Source: Streptomyces carminius (GTDB lineage: Bacteria > Actinomycetota > Actinomycetes > Streptomycetales > Streptomycetaceae). Taken from it: DNA of 64,000 bases. This document shows, piece by piece, positions 24,509 to 33,445 of this stretch; position 1 is the stretch's first letter, and each line of letters starts with the position of its first letter. The notes beneath the pieces were generated by a model. The model ran no database searches. It was not told where the DNA came from and was given only the letters and a program-made list of their open reading frames with translations. The stretch is taken from assembly GCF_002794255.1 (NCBI RefSeq), contig NZ_PGGW01000061.1:124001-188000 (forward strand), given 5' to 3'. Position numbers and translations under genes: made by a program.

Positions 24509-24726
24509 GTGCCAACCGGACTACGAGCGAGTCAGCAGACCTCAACTGGTACAAAAGCAGCCACAGCGGCCCCGACGGGGGCGACTGCGTCGAGGTGGCG
24601 AAAGCCCCCGATGTCATTCACATACGCGATTCCAAGAACACCCAGGGCCCCGTACTCCGCTTCCCCATCCGGGAGTGGACGGCCTTCCTCTCGCACACCG
24701 CCGTACGTCCCCCCACGGGGAACTGA
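24505..24726 (+). CDS. DUF397 protein (pair 1)
   Basis: The 73-residue protein has the DUF397 pattern: LNWYKSSHSGPDGGDCVEVAKAP, an IRDSKN motif, then FPIREWTAFL. It overlaps the upstream regulator by four bases and is co-translated. DUF397 proteins act with DUF5753 regulators as a toxin-antitoxin-like or regulator/co-regulator pair. A second such pair lies at 33446-34470. Confidence 0.9.
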   Translation: MSANRTTSESADLNWYKSSHSGPDGGDCVEVAKAPDVIHIRDSKNTQGPVLRFPIREWTAFLSHTAVRPPTGN

Positions 24727-24730
24727 CCGA

Positions 24731-24757
24731 GGGCGGGCGGCCCGTGGCCGCCCGCCC
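24731..24757. terminator. Bidirectional terminator between DUF397 and htpG
   Basis: A perfect 12-bp stem (24731-24742 with 24746-24757, loop CGT) lies five bases after the DUF397 stop and 30 bases before the end of htpG, which converges on it. Confidence 0.8.
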
Positions 24758-24786
24758 CTTCCGCAGTGCTCCGGCGACTCCGGCGC

Positions 24787-26748
24787 CTACAGCGTGCGCT
24801 CCAGGTGCTCCGCGAGGAGCCGGGTGAAGCGGGCCGGGTCGGCGGGGCTGTCCCCCTCCGCGAGCAGTGCCAGCCCGTGCACGATCTCGGCCATGCCCGG
24901 CAGCCGGAGGTCGGCGGCGTCGGCGGCGTGCGCCTTGCGCAGACCGGCGATCAGGGGATGGCCGGGGTTGAGCTCGAGGATGCGCTTGCTCTCGGGCACC
25001 TCCTGCCCCATGGAACGGAGCATGTTCCGCAGGGCGGGCGTCATGTCGTCGGTGTCCGAGACGACGCAGGCCGGCGAGCTGGTGAGGCGGGCGGACAGCC
25101 GCACCTCCTTCACCTCGTCGCCGAGCCGCTCGCCCAGCCAGGTCAGCAGGCCGGCGTACTCCTCCCGCTGCTGCTCTCGTTCCGCCTTCGCCTGCTCCTT
25201 CTCCTCCTCGGTGCCGAGCTCGGCCTCACCCTTGGCGATGGAGAGCAGCTTCCTGCCCTGGAAGTCGGGCACCGTGTCGACCCACACCTCGTCGACCGGG
25301 TCGGTCAGGACGAGCACCTCAAGGCCCTTGTCGCGGAAGGCCTCCATGTGCGGCGAGTTCTCGACGGCGGCGCGGGACGGGCCGTTCAGGTAGTAGATGT
25401 GCTCCTGCCCCTCCTTCATCCGCTCGACGTACTCCGCCAGGGTCGCCGTCTTCTCCGCGTCGTGGGTGGTGGCGAACGAGCAGGCGGCGAGGATCGCGTC
25501 CCGGTTGTCGAAGTCGTTGAGCAGCCCCTCCTTGAGGACCGCGCCGAACTCCCGCCAGAAGGCGGTGTACTTCTCGGGCTGCTTGGTCCGCATCTCCTTG
25601 ACGGTGGACAGGACCTTCTTCGACAGCCGCCGCCGCATCAGCTGGATGTGCCGGTCCTGCTGGAGGATCTCGCGGGAGATGTTGAGCGACAGGTCCTGGG
25701 CGTCGACGACGCCCTTGACGAAGCGCAGGTACGGCGGGACGAGTTCCTCGCACTCCTCCATGATCAGCACGCGCTTCACATAGAGCTGCAGACCGCGCCT
25801 GCCGCCCTGGGTGAAGAGGTCCTGCGGCGGCCGGGCGGGGAGGAAGAGCAGCGCCTGGTACTCGAAGGTGCCCTCCGCGTGGATGCGGATGGTCTCCAGC
25901 GGGTCGGTCCAGTCGTGGCTGATGTGCTTGTACAGCTCGTGGTACTCCTCGTCGGAGACCTCGCTGCGGGGCCGCGCCCACAGGGCCTGCCGGGAGTTGA
26001 CCGTCTCCGGCTCCGGCTTCCCGTCCCCCTTCTCTCCCTTCTCCCCTTCCTCGCCTTCCCCGCCGTCGGCCCCGGTCCCGGCCGTGATCAGCCTGATCGG
26101 CCAGGTGATGAAGTCCGAGTAGCGCTTGATGATCTCCTTGATCTTCCAGGGGGACGTGTAGTCGAAGAGCCGGTCCTCGTCGTCCGCCGGCTTGAGGTGC
26201 AGGGTGACCGAGGTGCCCTGCGGCGCGTCGTCCACCGTCTCGATGCTGTACGTGCCCTCGCCGGTGGACGTCCAGCGGGTGCCGGTGGCCTCCCCCGCGC
26301 GGCGGGTCAGCAGCGTGACCTCGTCGGCCACCATGAAGGCGGAGTAGAAGCCGACGCCGAACTGCCCGATGAGGCCCTCCGTGGCGGCGGCCCCGTCGGG
26401 GGTGCCGTCCTTCTGCGCCTCCCTGAGCTTCTGGAGGAACTCCGCGGTGCCGGACTTGGCGATCGTCCCGATGAGCCCCACGACCTCGTCGCGCGACATC
26501 CCGATGCCGTTGTCCCGCACGATCAGGGTGCGGGCGTCCTTGTCCGCCTCGATGTCGATGTGCAGGTCGGAGACGTCAGCGCCCAGCGAGTCGTCGCGCA
26601 GCGCCTCGATGCGCAGCTTGTCGAGCGCGTCGGAGGCGTTGGAGACGAGCTCCCGCAGGAACACGTCCTTGTTCGAGTACACCGAGTGGACCATCATCTG
26701 GAGGAGCTGCCGCGCCTCCACCTGGAACTCGAACGTCTCGGCTGTCAT
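24787..26748 (-). CDS. htpG: Molecular chaperone HtpG (bacterial Hsp90)
   Basis: This 653-residue protein is a full-length Hsp90: the N-terminal GHKL ATPase has [24 protein letters not shown] and [15 protein letters not shown]. The middle domain has [28 protein letters not shown], and the dimerisation domain ends in HP..AGLRK. An acidic, Glu/Gly/Lys-rich insert (about residues 222-252) lies between the ATPase and middle domains, longer than in E. coli. It folds or remodels client proteins in the cytoplasm. The start at 26748 is preceded by GGGGGAAG at longer spacing. The gene stands alone, bounded by a terminator on its 3' side. Confidence 0.96.
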
Positions 26749-27265
26749 GGTCGGGTCTTCCCCCAGCGGTGTCATCCGGTGCCGGAGACCGGGGCGCCGT
26801 CGGGCGGCGCGGGCCTTCCGGGCGTGTTCGTACGGGTGATGTTATGCCGTCCGGGTCCCCGGTCCGTGCCCACCTGGTGGAGCCGCAGCGGCTTCCGGCC
26901 CTCGCGCTGTTCCTCCGATCTCCCCGTTCCCGGCAGGAGCACCCCAGAGCGTTCCCGGCTGCGGGGCACGAGCTCCTGGCCGAAGTCCTCCCGAACGGAA
27001 CGGTCGAGGAGCGTTGCGCAGCCGGCTTGGCCGTTGCCCCCGTTGACACCACGGCGATCCAGCGAGTGGATCCTCCCAACACGATCAAAGTCCTGACCTG
27101 TGCCGGAGCCCCGCGCAACTTGTCGCGCGGGACTCCGACACCCGTCGTCAGAACTTGCGGTGCTTCCTCCCGAGTCCTCCTGAGTCGGAAGGCCAGATCT
27201 TCTCCCTCAGCCCCACGGCACTCCGATGTGTGCCTGGCCGGCCGGCGACCGTCCCGGCCGGGGCC
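26749..27265. other. Intergenic region upstream of htpG
   Basis: About 520 bases hold no gene I can support. Open frames exist on both strands, but none has a credible product or ribosome site. A near-perfect 13-bp hairpin at 27104-27137 (CGGAGCCCCGCGC facing GCGCGGGACTCCG, one mismatch) probably ends transcription of the kinase gene. Confidence 0.45.
27104..27137 (-). terminator. Hairpin downstream of the kinase gene
   Basis: Arms at 27104-27116 and 27125-27137 pair at 12 of 13 positions around an 8-base loop. It lies about 130 bases past the kinase stop on the minus strand and has no T-run. Confidence 0.45.
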
Positions 27266-29119
27266 TCAGCATGACGTGAGTTCCGGCTCTTCGGGGGTCG
27301 GCTGATGTTTCATGATCGGCTTGAGGTGGCGGTTGTAGAGGTCGGCCCACCGCGAGGTCGCGGCTTCCCCCCGGGGTTTCGCCGTGATGTCCTTCAACGC
27401 TGCACACACCGCCGTGTGCAGCGCATCCTCCTTCGCGTCCATCGCCACTCCGTAGTCCTCAGTGCCGCCGAGGCTGGGAAGGGCCTTGGTTTCGGCGTCG
27501 TACTTGTCGGCGAGACCGGCGACGATGACATCGTCGGTGGCCACCGCGTAGACGTTGGTCTTCCGGTCCAGCAAATCCTTCACACACGCGTCGTAGCCGT
27601 CCTGGAGAACCATCTGACTCCCCAGTCCCTCAGCTTCGAGCCACTTCTCGTAGACCGAGTTCCTCGCGGTACACACCTCCACCTTGGGATCCTTCTGCAG
27701 ATCGCTGAGGCTGTTGTACGGTCGCCCCTTGCGCACCAGCAGCCCTCTGAGAGCCTTGAAGTAGGGGCCTGCGAACCTCACGCCTTCCTTCTGGCGCTGT
27801 TTGTTGATGCTGTACGTGGCCAGCACGAGATCGACCCTGCTGGCGTCCAGGGCAGAGCCGCGGTTCCCCGAGGTGACCTCGCTGAATTCCACTTCGCCCG
27901 TGCAGCCCAGTTCCTTGGCGATCTCCTTGGCGAGTTCGACCTCGAAACCCTTGTATTCGCCGCCGTCCCTCACGCTCAGCCCGGGCTGGTCTCGCTTGAT
28001 GCCGACCTGCAGCCCGTCGCCACAGTCGTAGCCAGGACCGCCGGAACTGCCGTTCGAACCTGTGGAGCCGGAGGTGTCCCCCGGCTCCGGCCAGGCGAAC
28101 CATGCCGTGCCCGTGAGCAGCAGCGCGGTGCAGACGGCGACCACCGATATCCTCCACCGGGGCCGGGGCGGATCGGGCACCGGCTCGATGATGTCCGGGA
28201 GCTTGGGGGGATCGGGGTCTACCGGCCTCACGTCAGGAGTGTCCGGCACTGCGAAGTCCTCGGCGACGGTCTGCAGCATCCGGTCCACCTCGGCGGCGTC
28301 CGGGCGCTGACCGGGGTCCTTCCGGAGCAGCGCCTCGATCAGCCCGGTGAGCGGCCCGGCGTACCTCATGGGCGGCACCGGCGACTCGCGTACGGCGGTG
28401 AAGAGTTCGAAGTTGGTGGCTCCGCCGAAGGGGCGCCTGCCCTCCACCGTCTCGTACAGAGTGACACCGAACGACCAGAGGTCCGACGCGGTGGACGCCC
28501 GGCGCGGGTCGGCCGGTGTCTGGCCGAGCAGTTCCGGTGCCAGGTACTGCGGCGTCCCGATGATCTCGTGCGACCGGGTGACCTGTGTGGCCCCCTCGAA
28601 GGTGGCGATCCCGAAGTCCATCAGGAGTGCACGCCCGTCGGAGCGGAACAGGATGTTGTGGGGTTTCACATCGCGGTGCAGTACGCCGGCTTCGTGCACG
28701 GCCACCAGCCCGCGCAGCACCTGCAGGCCGATCCGCGCCGCATGGGGAACGGACAGCTGCCGCTGTTCGCGCAGCAGATCGGCCAGGGAGCGGGAGTTGA
28801 GCAGCTCCATCACGATCCAGACCTGATTGCCGTCCTCGACCACATCGTGCACGGCGACCACGTTCTGGTGCCCGATCCTGGCGATGGCCTGCGCCTCGCG
28901 GCGTGCCCGGCTCACCCACTTCGCCTGGGCGTCGGGGCTGGCGGCCCCCGGATACAGCAGCCCCTTCACCGCCACCTTCCGGTCCAGGGTCGTGTCGAGG
29001 GCCTCCCAGACCACGCCCATCCCACCGCGTCCGAGCCGGCGCTGCAGTCTGTAACGGCCCGCGATCACCCTGCCCGGCCCGTCCTCCGAGCCGCCGTCGA
29101 CCACATCCTTGTTACGCAT
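27266..29119 (-). CDS. Ser/Thr protein kinase with extracellular amino-acid-binding domain
   Basis: The protein has 617 residues. Residues 21-290 are a Hanks-type kinase: glycine loop LGRGGMGVVWEA, Lys52, HRDVKPHN, DFG and GTPQYLAPE. A Pro-rich juxtamembrane stretch leads to one membrane helix (about 331-352). After a Ser/Gly linker the outer part (about 375-605) is a solute-binding family 3 domain (LQVGIKRDQPGLSVRDGGEYKG, FEVELAKEIAKELG, VDLVLATYSINKQRQKEGVRFAGPY), like glutamine or glutamate binding proteins of ABC transporters. The layout implies that an external amino acid or similar ligand tunes cytoplasmic phosphorylation. No transporter gene is adjacent, so the binding domain serves as sensor. 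The ATG follows a GGGGGG site. Confidence 0.9.
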   Translation of the reverse strand: MRNKDVVDGGSEDGPGRVIAGRYRLQRRLGRGGMGVVWEALDTTLDRKVAVKGLLYPGAASPDAQAKWVSRARREAQAIARIGHQNVVAVHDVVEDGNQVWIVMELLNSRSLADLLREQRQLSVPHAARIGLQVLRGLVAVHEAGVLHRDVKPHNILFRSDGRALLMDFGIATFEGATQVTRSHEIIGTPQYLAPELLGQTPADPRRASTASDLWSFGVTLYETVEGRRPFGGATNFELFTAVRESPVPPMRYAGPLTGLIEALLRKDPGQRPDAAEVDRMLQTVAEDFAVPDTPDVRPVDPDPPKLPDIIEPVPDPPRPRWRISVVAVCTALLLTGTAWFAWPEPGDTSGSTGSNGSSGGPGYDCGDGLQVGIKRDQPGLSVRDGGEYKGFEVELAKEIAKELGCTGEVEFSEVTSGNRGSALDASRVDLVLATYSINKQRQKEGVRFAGPYFKALRGLLVRKGRPYNSLSDLQKDPKVEVCTARNSVYEKWLEAEGLGSQMVLQDGYDACVKDLLDRKTNVYAVATDDVIVAGLADKYDAETKALPSLGGTEDYGVAMDAKEDALHTAVCAALKDITAKPRGEAATSRWADLYNRHLKPIMKHQPTPEEPELTSC

Positions 29120-29442
29120 CCGCCCCCCAGAGGTTGTCGATACGGACAGCAACGATAGACGCACTCTCAGGCATCACGGTGCCGAATTCCGCAATGCCGA
29201 CACCAGCCTCGTGGCCCCGCGGCATCCCGGCGGCCGGCCCTGGTCTTCCCTCCCCCAGCGCGCGTGGAACGCCTTCGTGGAGGAGACAAGAGGAGACGAA
29301 GGGACGCGCACGCCCCTGATGCGCGGTCAGCCCCCGGATCAAGGACCCGGCCGTCGGCGTTCGGGCATCGCGACACGGCCCCTGTCCCGGCAGCGGGCCC
29401 GGCACGGTCCGGTACGCACCGCCGGGGCGCGACGGCTACCGG
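29120..29442. other. Intergenic stretch, no gene seen
   Basis: These 323 bases between the kinase start and the end of the TetR gene contain no supported reading frame. The kinase promoter must lie near 29120-29170 but no clear pair of boxes is visible. Confidence 0.4.
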
Positions 29443-30141
29443 CTACCGCCAGGTCTCGCGGCACCGGTCGAGACCGTCCAGCACCAGGTCCAGGCCGACG
29501 GCGAACTCGTCGGCGTAGGCGTAACCGGGCCGCAGCGCGTGCTGGAGGAACATCTCGGTCAGGTGCGGGAACTCGTCGCGGGGCATGCGTTCGAGCATCG
29601 CCGCGCCCAGCGTCTCCAGATCGTCGCCGGTGGACTCGAAGGGCAGGCCGAGTTCCTGGAGGGTGAACCCGTAGACGTAGCTGTCGAGCACCGAGAAGGC
29701 GTGGGCCGCGCCGGCGACCGAGAACCCTCCCGCGCGCAGGCTGCCGATCACCGCCTCGTGGTGCCGCAGCGTCTCCGGTCCGGGGTTGGCCCGTGAGTCC
29801 AGGAGCCCGACCGCCCACGGGTGGCGCTTGAGGGCCTCGCGCGCGGAGAACGCCCGCAGCCGCATCGCCGTGCGCCAGTCGCCGTCGGCCGCCGGGAGTT
29901 CGATCTCGCCGAAGACCGCGTCGACCATGCCGTCGAGGATGGCGTCCTTGTTGGCGACGTGGTGGTACAGCGACATGGCCTCCACACCGAGCCGTTCCGC
30001 CAGCCTGCGCATCGTCAGTGCCGCGACCCCGTCACGGTCGGCCAGCGCGACCGCGGTGCGCAGCACCGCCTCGCGGGTCAGTGGCTCGCGGCGTCGCGCC
30101 GGCTTCGCAGCCCCCTCCGGTGGCACGGAAGGCCTCCTCAT
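29443..30141 (-). CDS. TetR-family regulator
   Basis: This 232-residue protein has an N-terminal TetR HTH (LTMRRLAERLGVEAMSLYHHVANKDAIL) and a C-terminal domain of the TetR_C class (LDSYVYGFTLQELGLPF). This class usually binds a hydrophobic drug-like effector. The ATG at 30141 follows GAGGGA. It is divergent from the NAD(P)-binding protein at 30250. The 108-base gap between them contains three identical-form palindromes (30173-30221), which are almost certainly its operators. Confidence 0.9.
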   Translation of the reverse strand: MRRPSVPPEGAAKPARRREPLTREAVLRTAVALADRDGVAALTMRRLAERLGVEAMSLYHHVANKDAILDGMVDAVFGEIELPAADGDWRTAMRLRAFSAREALKRHPWAVGLLDSRANPGPETLRHHEAVIGSLRAGGFSVAGAAHAFSVLDSYVYGFTLQELGLPFESTGDDLETLGAAMLERMPRDEFPHLTEMFLQHALRPGYAYADEFAVGLDLVLDGLDRCRETWR

Positions 30142-30172
30142 CGTTCCCTCGTCCGGCACTGGCACGGTCCAC

Positions 30173-30221
30173 CTTACTCCGTAAGGCGTTCTTACGATGT
30201 AAGGTAGACTTACAACGTAAG
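30173..30221. promoter_or_regulatory. Three phased TetR operators
   Basis: Three perfect 13-bp palindromes of the form CTTAC-NNN-GTAAG lie at 30173-30185, 30191-30203 and 30209-30221. Their centres are exactly 18 bases apart. They sit in the divergent gap between the TetR gene and its neighbour and would repress both. Confidence 0.85.
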
Positions 30222-30249
30222 GCAGCGGAAGATCCAAGGGGTGGGGACG

Positions 30250-30990
30250 ATGGAGGCAGTACGGCCGGACGGGATCCGGCAGGTGGGAGCGGGGAAGAGG
30301 GTGTGTGTCGTCGGCGCCTCGGGCAAACTCGGGCGCTACCTCGTGCGGCACGCGCTGGACCGGGGATACGAGGTCGTCGGAGTGTGCCGCGAGCAGAGCG
30401 TGGGGAAGCTGGCCGACTTCGAGGGGCGCATCACCGTCGTACCGGGCCCCACGGACGACCGCGCCGTCATCGCCCGCGCGGTGGAGGGGTGCGACGCGGT
30501 GCTGACCGTGCTGGTGCCCTGGGGGGTGCACCACTACGCCTCCGGCACCGCGCAGGCCGTGCTGGACCACGCGCGCCCGGGGGCGCGGCTGGTGTTCTCC
30601 TGCGGCTGGCACATCACCCGCGACGGCAAGGACCTCTACTCCCGCTGGTTCAAGGCGTCCGTGGCCGTCGTCACGGTCCTGGCGAAGCTGGTCAGGATGG
30701 TCGACATCGACGACCAGGTGGAGGCCTGCCGCCGGATCTTCGCCGGCGACACCCGCTGGACCGTGGTGCGCGGCAGCGACCTGGAGGAGGGCGAGAGCCA
30801 GGGACTGCCGGTGTGGAGCCGGCACGTCGGCGACCCCGTGCTCGCGAGCAACCGGACCCGGCGGGTCGACTTCGCGCTGTTCATGGTCGAGGCGATCGGG
30901 AACGAGGACCTCGTCCGGGAGGCCCCGGCCATCGTGGGCCGGCTCACCCCGTCGGCCCTCGCGCACGCGGCCCCGGGGCGTGGGGCATGA
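30250..30990 (+). CDS. NAD(P)-binding oxidoreductase (atypical SDR, NmrA-like)
   Basis: The 246-residue protein opens with VCVVGASGKLGRYLVRHAL, a dinucleotide-binding motif of extended or atypical SDRs, followed by VVPGPTDDRAVIARAVEGCDAVLTVL and a conserved SCGWHIT segment. No classical YxxxK is evident, so it may be a redox sensor or epimerase-like enzyme rather than a dehydrogenase. The ATG at 30250 has GGGGTGGGG before it; a GTG at 30241 is possible. Expression is very likely under the divergent TetR regulator through the three operators. Confidence 0.82.
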   Translation: MEAVRPDGIRQVGAGKRVCVVGASGKLGRYLVRHALDRGYEVVGVCREQSVGKLADFEGRITVVPGPTDDRAVIARAVEGCDAVLTVLVPWGVHHYASGTAQAVLDHARPGARLVFSCGWHITRDGKDLYSRWFKASVAVVTVLAKLVRMVDIDDQVEACRRIFAGDTRWTVVRGSDLEEGESQGLPVWSRHVGDPVLASNRTRRVDFALFMVEAIGNEDLVREAPAIVGRLTPSALAHAAPGRGA

Positions 30991-31158
30991 GTTCCCCGAC
31001 CGCCTCCGCGCACCACCGGGCCGGTCCGCCCGGGTGCCGTACCGCCGCGGTGGCCGGCCCGGTTCACCGGTGGCAGGTGCCTCCTGCCGGCCGGGCTCGG
31101 CGTACCGGGCCCCTCACACTGGAGTCGCTGCTCGTCCCCGGCGACACGGCCGCAACCG

Positions 31159-31998
31159 CTACCCGGTGAGGGTCTGGGTGCCGAGCACGGTGAGCAGTGC
31201 GAGGCGCTCGGCGTCCTCGGTGCCGGGCTCGGCCGTGTAGACCACGACGCGCAGGTCGCTGCCGGCCACGGTGAGCACGTCGCAGTCCAGCGTCACAGGA
31301 CCCACCCGCGGATGGTCGACGGTCTTGCGGGCGGCCTCATGCCGGCCGACCGCTCCGGAGTCCCACAGCTCGGCGAACCGGTCGCTGCGCGCGCGCAGTT
31401 CCGCGACCAGCCGCCGCAGCCCCTGGTCGGCCGGGTAGCGGCCGGCGGTCGCGCGCAGGTCGGCGACGAGCGCGGTCTCGAAGGCGCGCAGGGAATCCGG
31501 CGTGTGCCGGGTCCGGCTGCCGAGACCGGCGAAGTGCCGCCATACCGCGCTGCGTTCGTTGCCCCGCCACGGCGAGGGATCGCCGTGCAGGGCGGCGTAC
31601 GGCGGGTTGGCCACCAGCAGCGTCCAGGCCGCGTCGTGGACCGCGACGGGCGTGTCGGCCAGCCGGTCCAGCAGCCGCTGGACGCCCGGGGTGAGGTGCG
31701 CGGGCACCGTCCGCGGACCCGGCGGCGCCAGCCCGGCCAGCAGGAAGAGGTGGTCACGTTCCGTTCCCGACAGCCGCAGGGCCCTGGCCAGGGCCTCGGC
31801 GACCTGCGCCGAGGGATGGGACGCCCGGCCCTGTTCGAGGCGGGTGACGTAGTCGACGGAGACTCCGGCCAGCTGGGCCAGCTCCTCGCGGCGCAGCCCG
31901 GGCGCGCGCCGGTGCCCGCCGGCCGGCAGCCCGGCGGCGTCCGGCGGGGTGCGGTCGCGCCAGCGGCGCACCGCCTGTCCGAAATCCGTCACCGTCAT
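31159..31998 (-). CDS. MmyB-like HTH regulator (module 2)
   Basis: This 279-residue protein has the same architecture as the regulator at 21746: XRE HTH (RREELAQLAGVSVDYVTRLEQG) and a MmyB-type C-terminal domain (AWTLLVANPPYAALHGD, RTRHTPDSLRAFETALVADLR, ATAGRYPADQG, HPRVGPVTLDCDVLT). It is divergent from an SDR starting at 32102. The module repeats the arrangement at 20577-22534, here in GC-rich native-looking codons. It is probably the regulator of the SDR. Confidence 0.88.
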   Translation of the reverse strand: MTVTDFGQAVRRWRDRTPPDAAGLPAGGHRRAPGLRREELAQLAGVSVDYVTRLEQGRASHPSAQVAEALARALRLSGTERDHLFLLAGLAPPGPRTVPAHLTPGVQRLLDRLADTPVAVHDAAWTLLVANPPYAALHGDPSPWRGNERSAVWRHFAGLGSRTRHTPDSLRAFETALVADLRATAGRYPADQGLRRLVAELRARSDRFAELWDSGAVGRHEAARKTVDHPRVGPVTLDCDVLTVAGSDLRVVVYTAEPGTEDAERLALLTVLGTQTLTG

Positions 31999-32101
31999 GC
32001 CCCCAGTGTGCCCCGCCCGCCGACGGGCCTGCCTGGTACCGGTGTTCCCAGGAAGACGGGACGCCTGGCAGGCCGCGCCGCCGGGCCGCAGCCTGGCTCG
32101 T

Positions 32102-32827
32102 ATGACGACAACCACGACGACGAGAACACTGATCACCGGGGCCAACAAGGGGCTCGGTTTCGAGACCGCCCGCCGGCTGGCCGCCGCGGGCCACACCGTC
32201 TACCTCGGCAGCCGGGACGCCGAACGCGGGCGCCGCGCGGCCGAGCGGCTGGGCGTGCGGACGGTGGCGGTCGACGTCACCGACGACGCGTCGGTCGCCG
32301 CCGCGGTGAAGACCATCGAGGCCGATGGCGGACTGGACGTGCTGGTCAACAACGCCGGCATCGAGATATGGGCGCCGGACGGAGAACCGCTCGGCCCCAC
32401 GGAGACGACCGACGAGGTGCTGCGGTCGGTGTTCGAGACCAACGTCTTCGGGACGGTGCGCGTCACCCGCGCGTTCCTGCCGCTGCTGCGGCGCTCCGCC
32501 TCCCCGGTCGTGGTCAACGTCAGCAGCAGCCTGGGTTCGCTGACCGAGTCCACCACCCCCGGCACACCGGAGCACGACTACCCGGGTGTCGCCTATCCGG
32601 CGTCGAAGGCGGCGGTCAACATGATCACCGTGAAGTACGCGAAGGCGTTCCCCGGCATGCGGATCAACGCGGTGAACCCCGGCTACACCGCGACGGACCT
32701 GAACCAGCACAGGGGCATGCAGCCGGTCGAGGAGGGCGCCGAGATCATCGTCCGCATGGCGCGGCTCGGCCCCGACGGCCCGACCGGGGGCTACTTCGAC
32801 GCCGCCGTGGGCACGCTGCCCTGGTAG
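32102..32827 (+). CDS. Short-chain dehydrogenase/reductase (module 2)
   Basis: The 241-residue classical SDR has TGANKGLG for cofactor binding, LVNNAGIE, VNVSSSLGSL, YPASK (Tyr/Lys) and an ending LGPDGPTGGYFDAAVGTLPW. The ending and overall pattern match the SDR at 20577, so the two are paralogues with different divergent MmyB-like partners. Of the two, this one lacks the long insert after the NNAG motif. The substrate is unknown. The Thr-rich start gives an ATG at 32102. Confidence 0.88.
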   Translation: MTTTTTTRTLITGANKGLGFETARRLAAAGHTVYLGSRDAERGRRAAERLGVRTVAVDVTDDASVAAAVKTIEADGGLDVLVNNAGIEIWAPDGEPLGPTETTDEVLRSVFETNVFGTVRVTRAFLPLLRRSASPVVVNVSSSLGSLTESTTPGTPEHDYPGVAYPASKAAVNMITVKYAKAFPGMRINAVNPGYTATDLNQHRGMQPVEEGAEIIVRMARLGPDGPTGGYFDAAVGTLPW

Positions 32828-32926
32828 TCCGGCACAGTCGTGCCGTCCCGCCCGTCCCGCCCGTCCGCACCGAAGCGGACGGGCGGGACGTCCCACACCG
32901 GCCAGGAACCGTCCGGGGCCGGTGAG

Positions 32927-33121
32927 CTATCGGGCGGGGGCGCGGTCCCGCCGGTGAAGGGCCGTCCGGATCAGGCCGTTGAGCGTCTGGACGCAGCCCT
33001 CGCAGGCGTACAGCCCGGCCTGCTGCCCCTCGGCCCACACCGGACCGATCCACATCACCGGCACCTGCGGACGGAGGCAGTACAGCCAGCACTGCCCGGT
33101 GATCCAGGTACGGGACCTCAC
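32927..33121 (-). CDS. Small cysteine-pair protein (putative zinc ribbon)
   Basis: This 64-residue reading frame starts with a GTG that overlaps the stop of the upstream small gene (GTGA). It contains GQCWLYCLRPQVPVMWIGPVW and LYACEGCVQTLNGLI, two C-x2/3-C pairs compatible with one zinc ion. I recall similar short proteins encoded beside XRE/DUF397 regulators in streptomycetes, but not a named function. Translation coupling with the gene at 33118 supports that it is real. Confidence 0.65.
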   Translation of the reverse strand: MRSRTWITGQCWLYCLRPQVPVMWIGPVWAEGQQAGLYACEGCVQTLNGLIRTALHRRDRAPAR

Positions 33122-33321
33122 CGGAACCGCTCCCGGCTGTGCCGGTTCGCCGCCCGCACCCCCGCGCTCAACTGCTCGGCGGGGGTGGGCAGTCGGGTGT
33201 TCTCCGGCGGGCACTCCCACTCACGGCCCCCGCCGGGCGGGCGGAGGAAGTACCGGCCCCCGCTCTTGCCCATCAGTTCGCCGATCTGGTTGCGCCTGGT
33301 GTCCATGAGGTACGTCGCCAT
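33118..33321 (-). CDS. Small conserved streptomycete protein
   Basis: The 67-residue protein reads MATYLMDTRRNQIGELMGKSG, then FLRPPGGGREWECPPE and LSAGVRAANRHSR. This pattern is familiar from many streptomycete small proteins located next to DUF5753/DUF397 genes. The ATG at 33321 follows CACGGGAG. It is the first gene of a two-gene operon divergent from the regulator at 33446. The role is unknown. Confidence 0.75.
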   Translation of the reverse strand: MATYLMDTRRNQIGELMGKSGGRYFLRPPGGGREWECPPENTRLPTPAEQLSAGVRAANRHSRERFR

Positions 33322-33445
33322 GCCTGCTCCCGTGCCGTGCATGGTGGCTTTCCGTGTCCACTCACTCACAGAATGCTGCTGCGGCGGTACGCTCAACAGG
33401 GCTTCCAGCTCTCCACGCAGGGCTGGAGAGAGGGGCATTGAACAC

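Noticed and set aside
26769..27305. Possible small gene upstream of htpG
   Set aside because: No ribosome site or recognisable product, and codon use is unlike neighbours on either strand.
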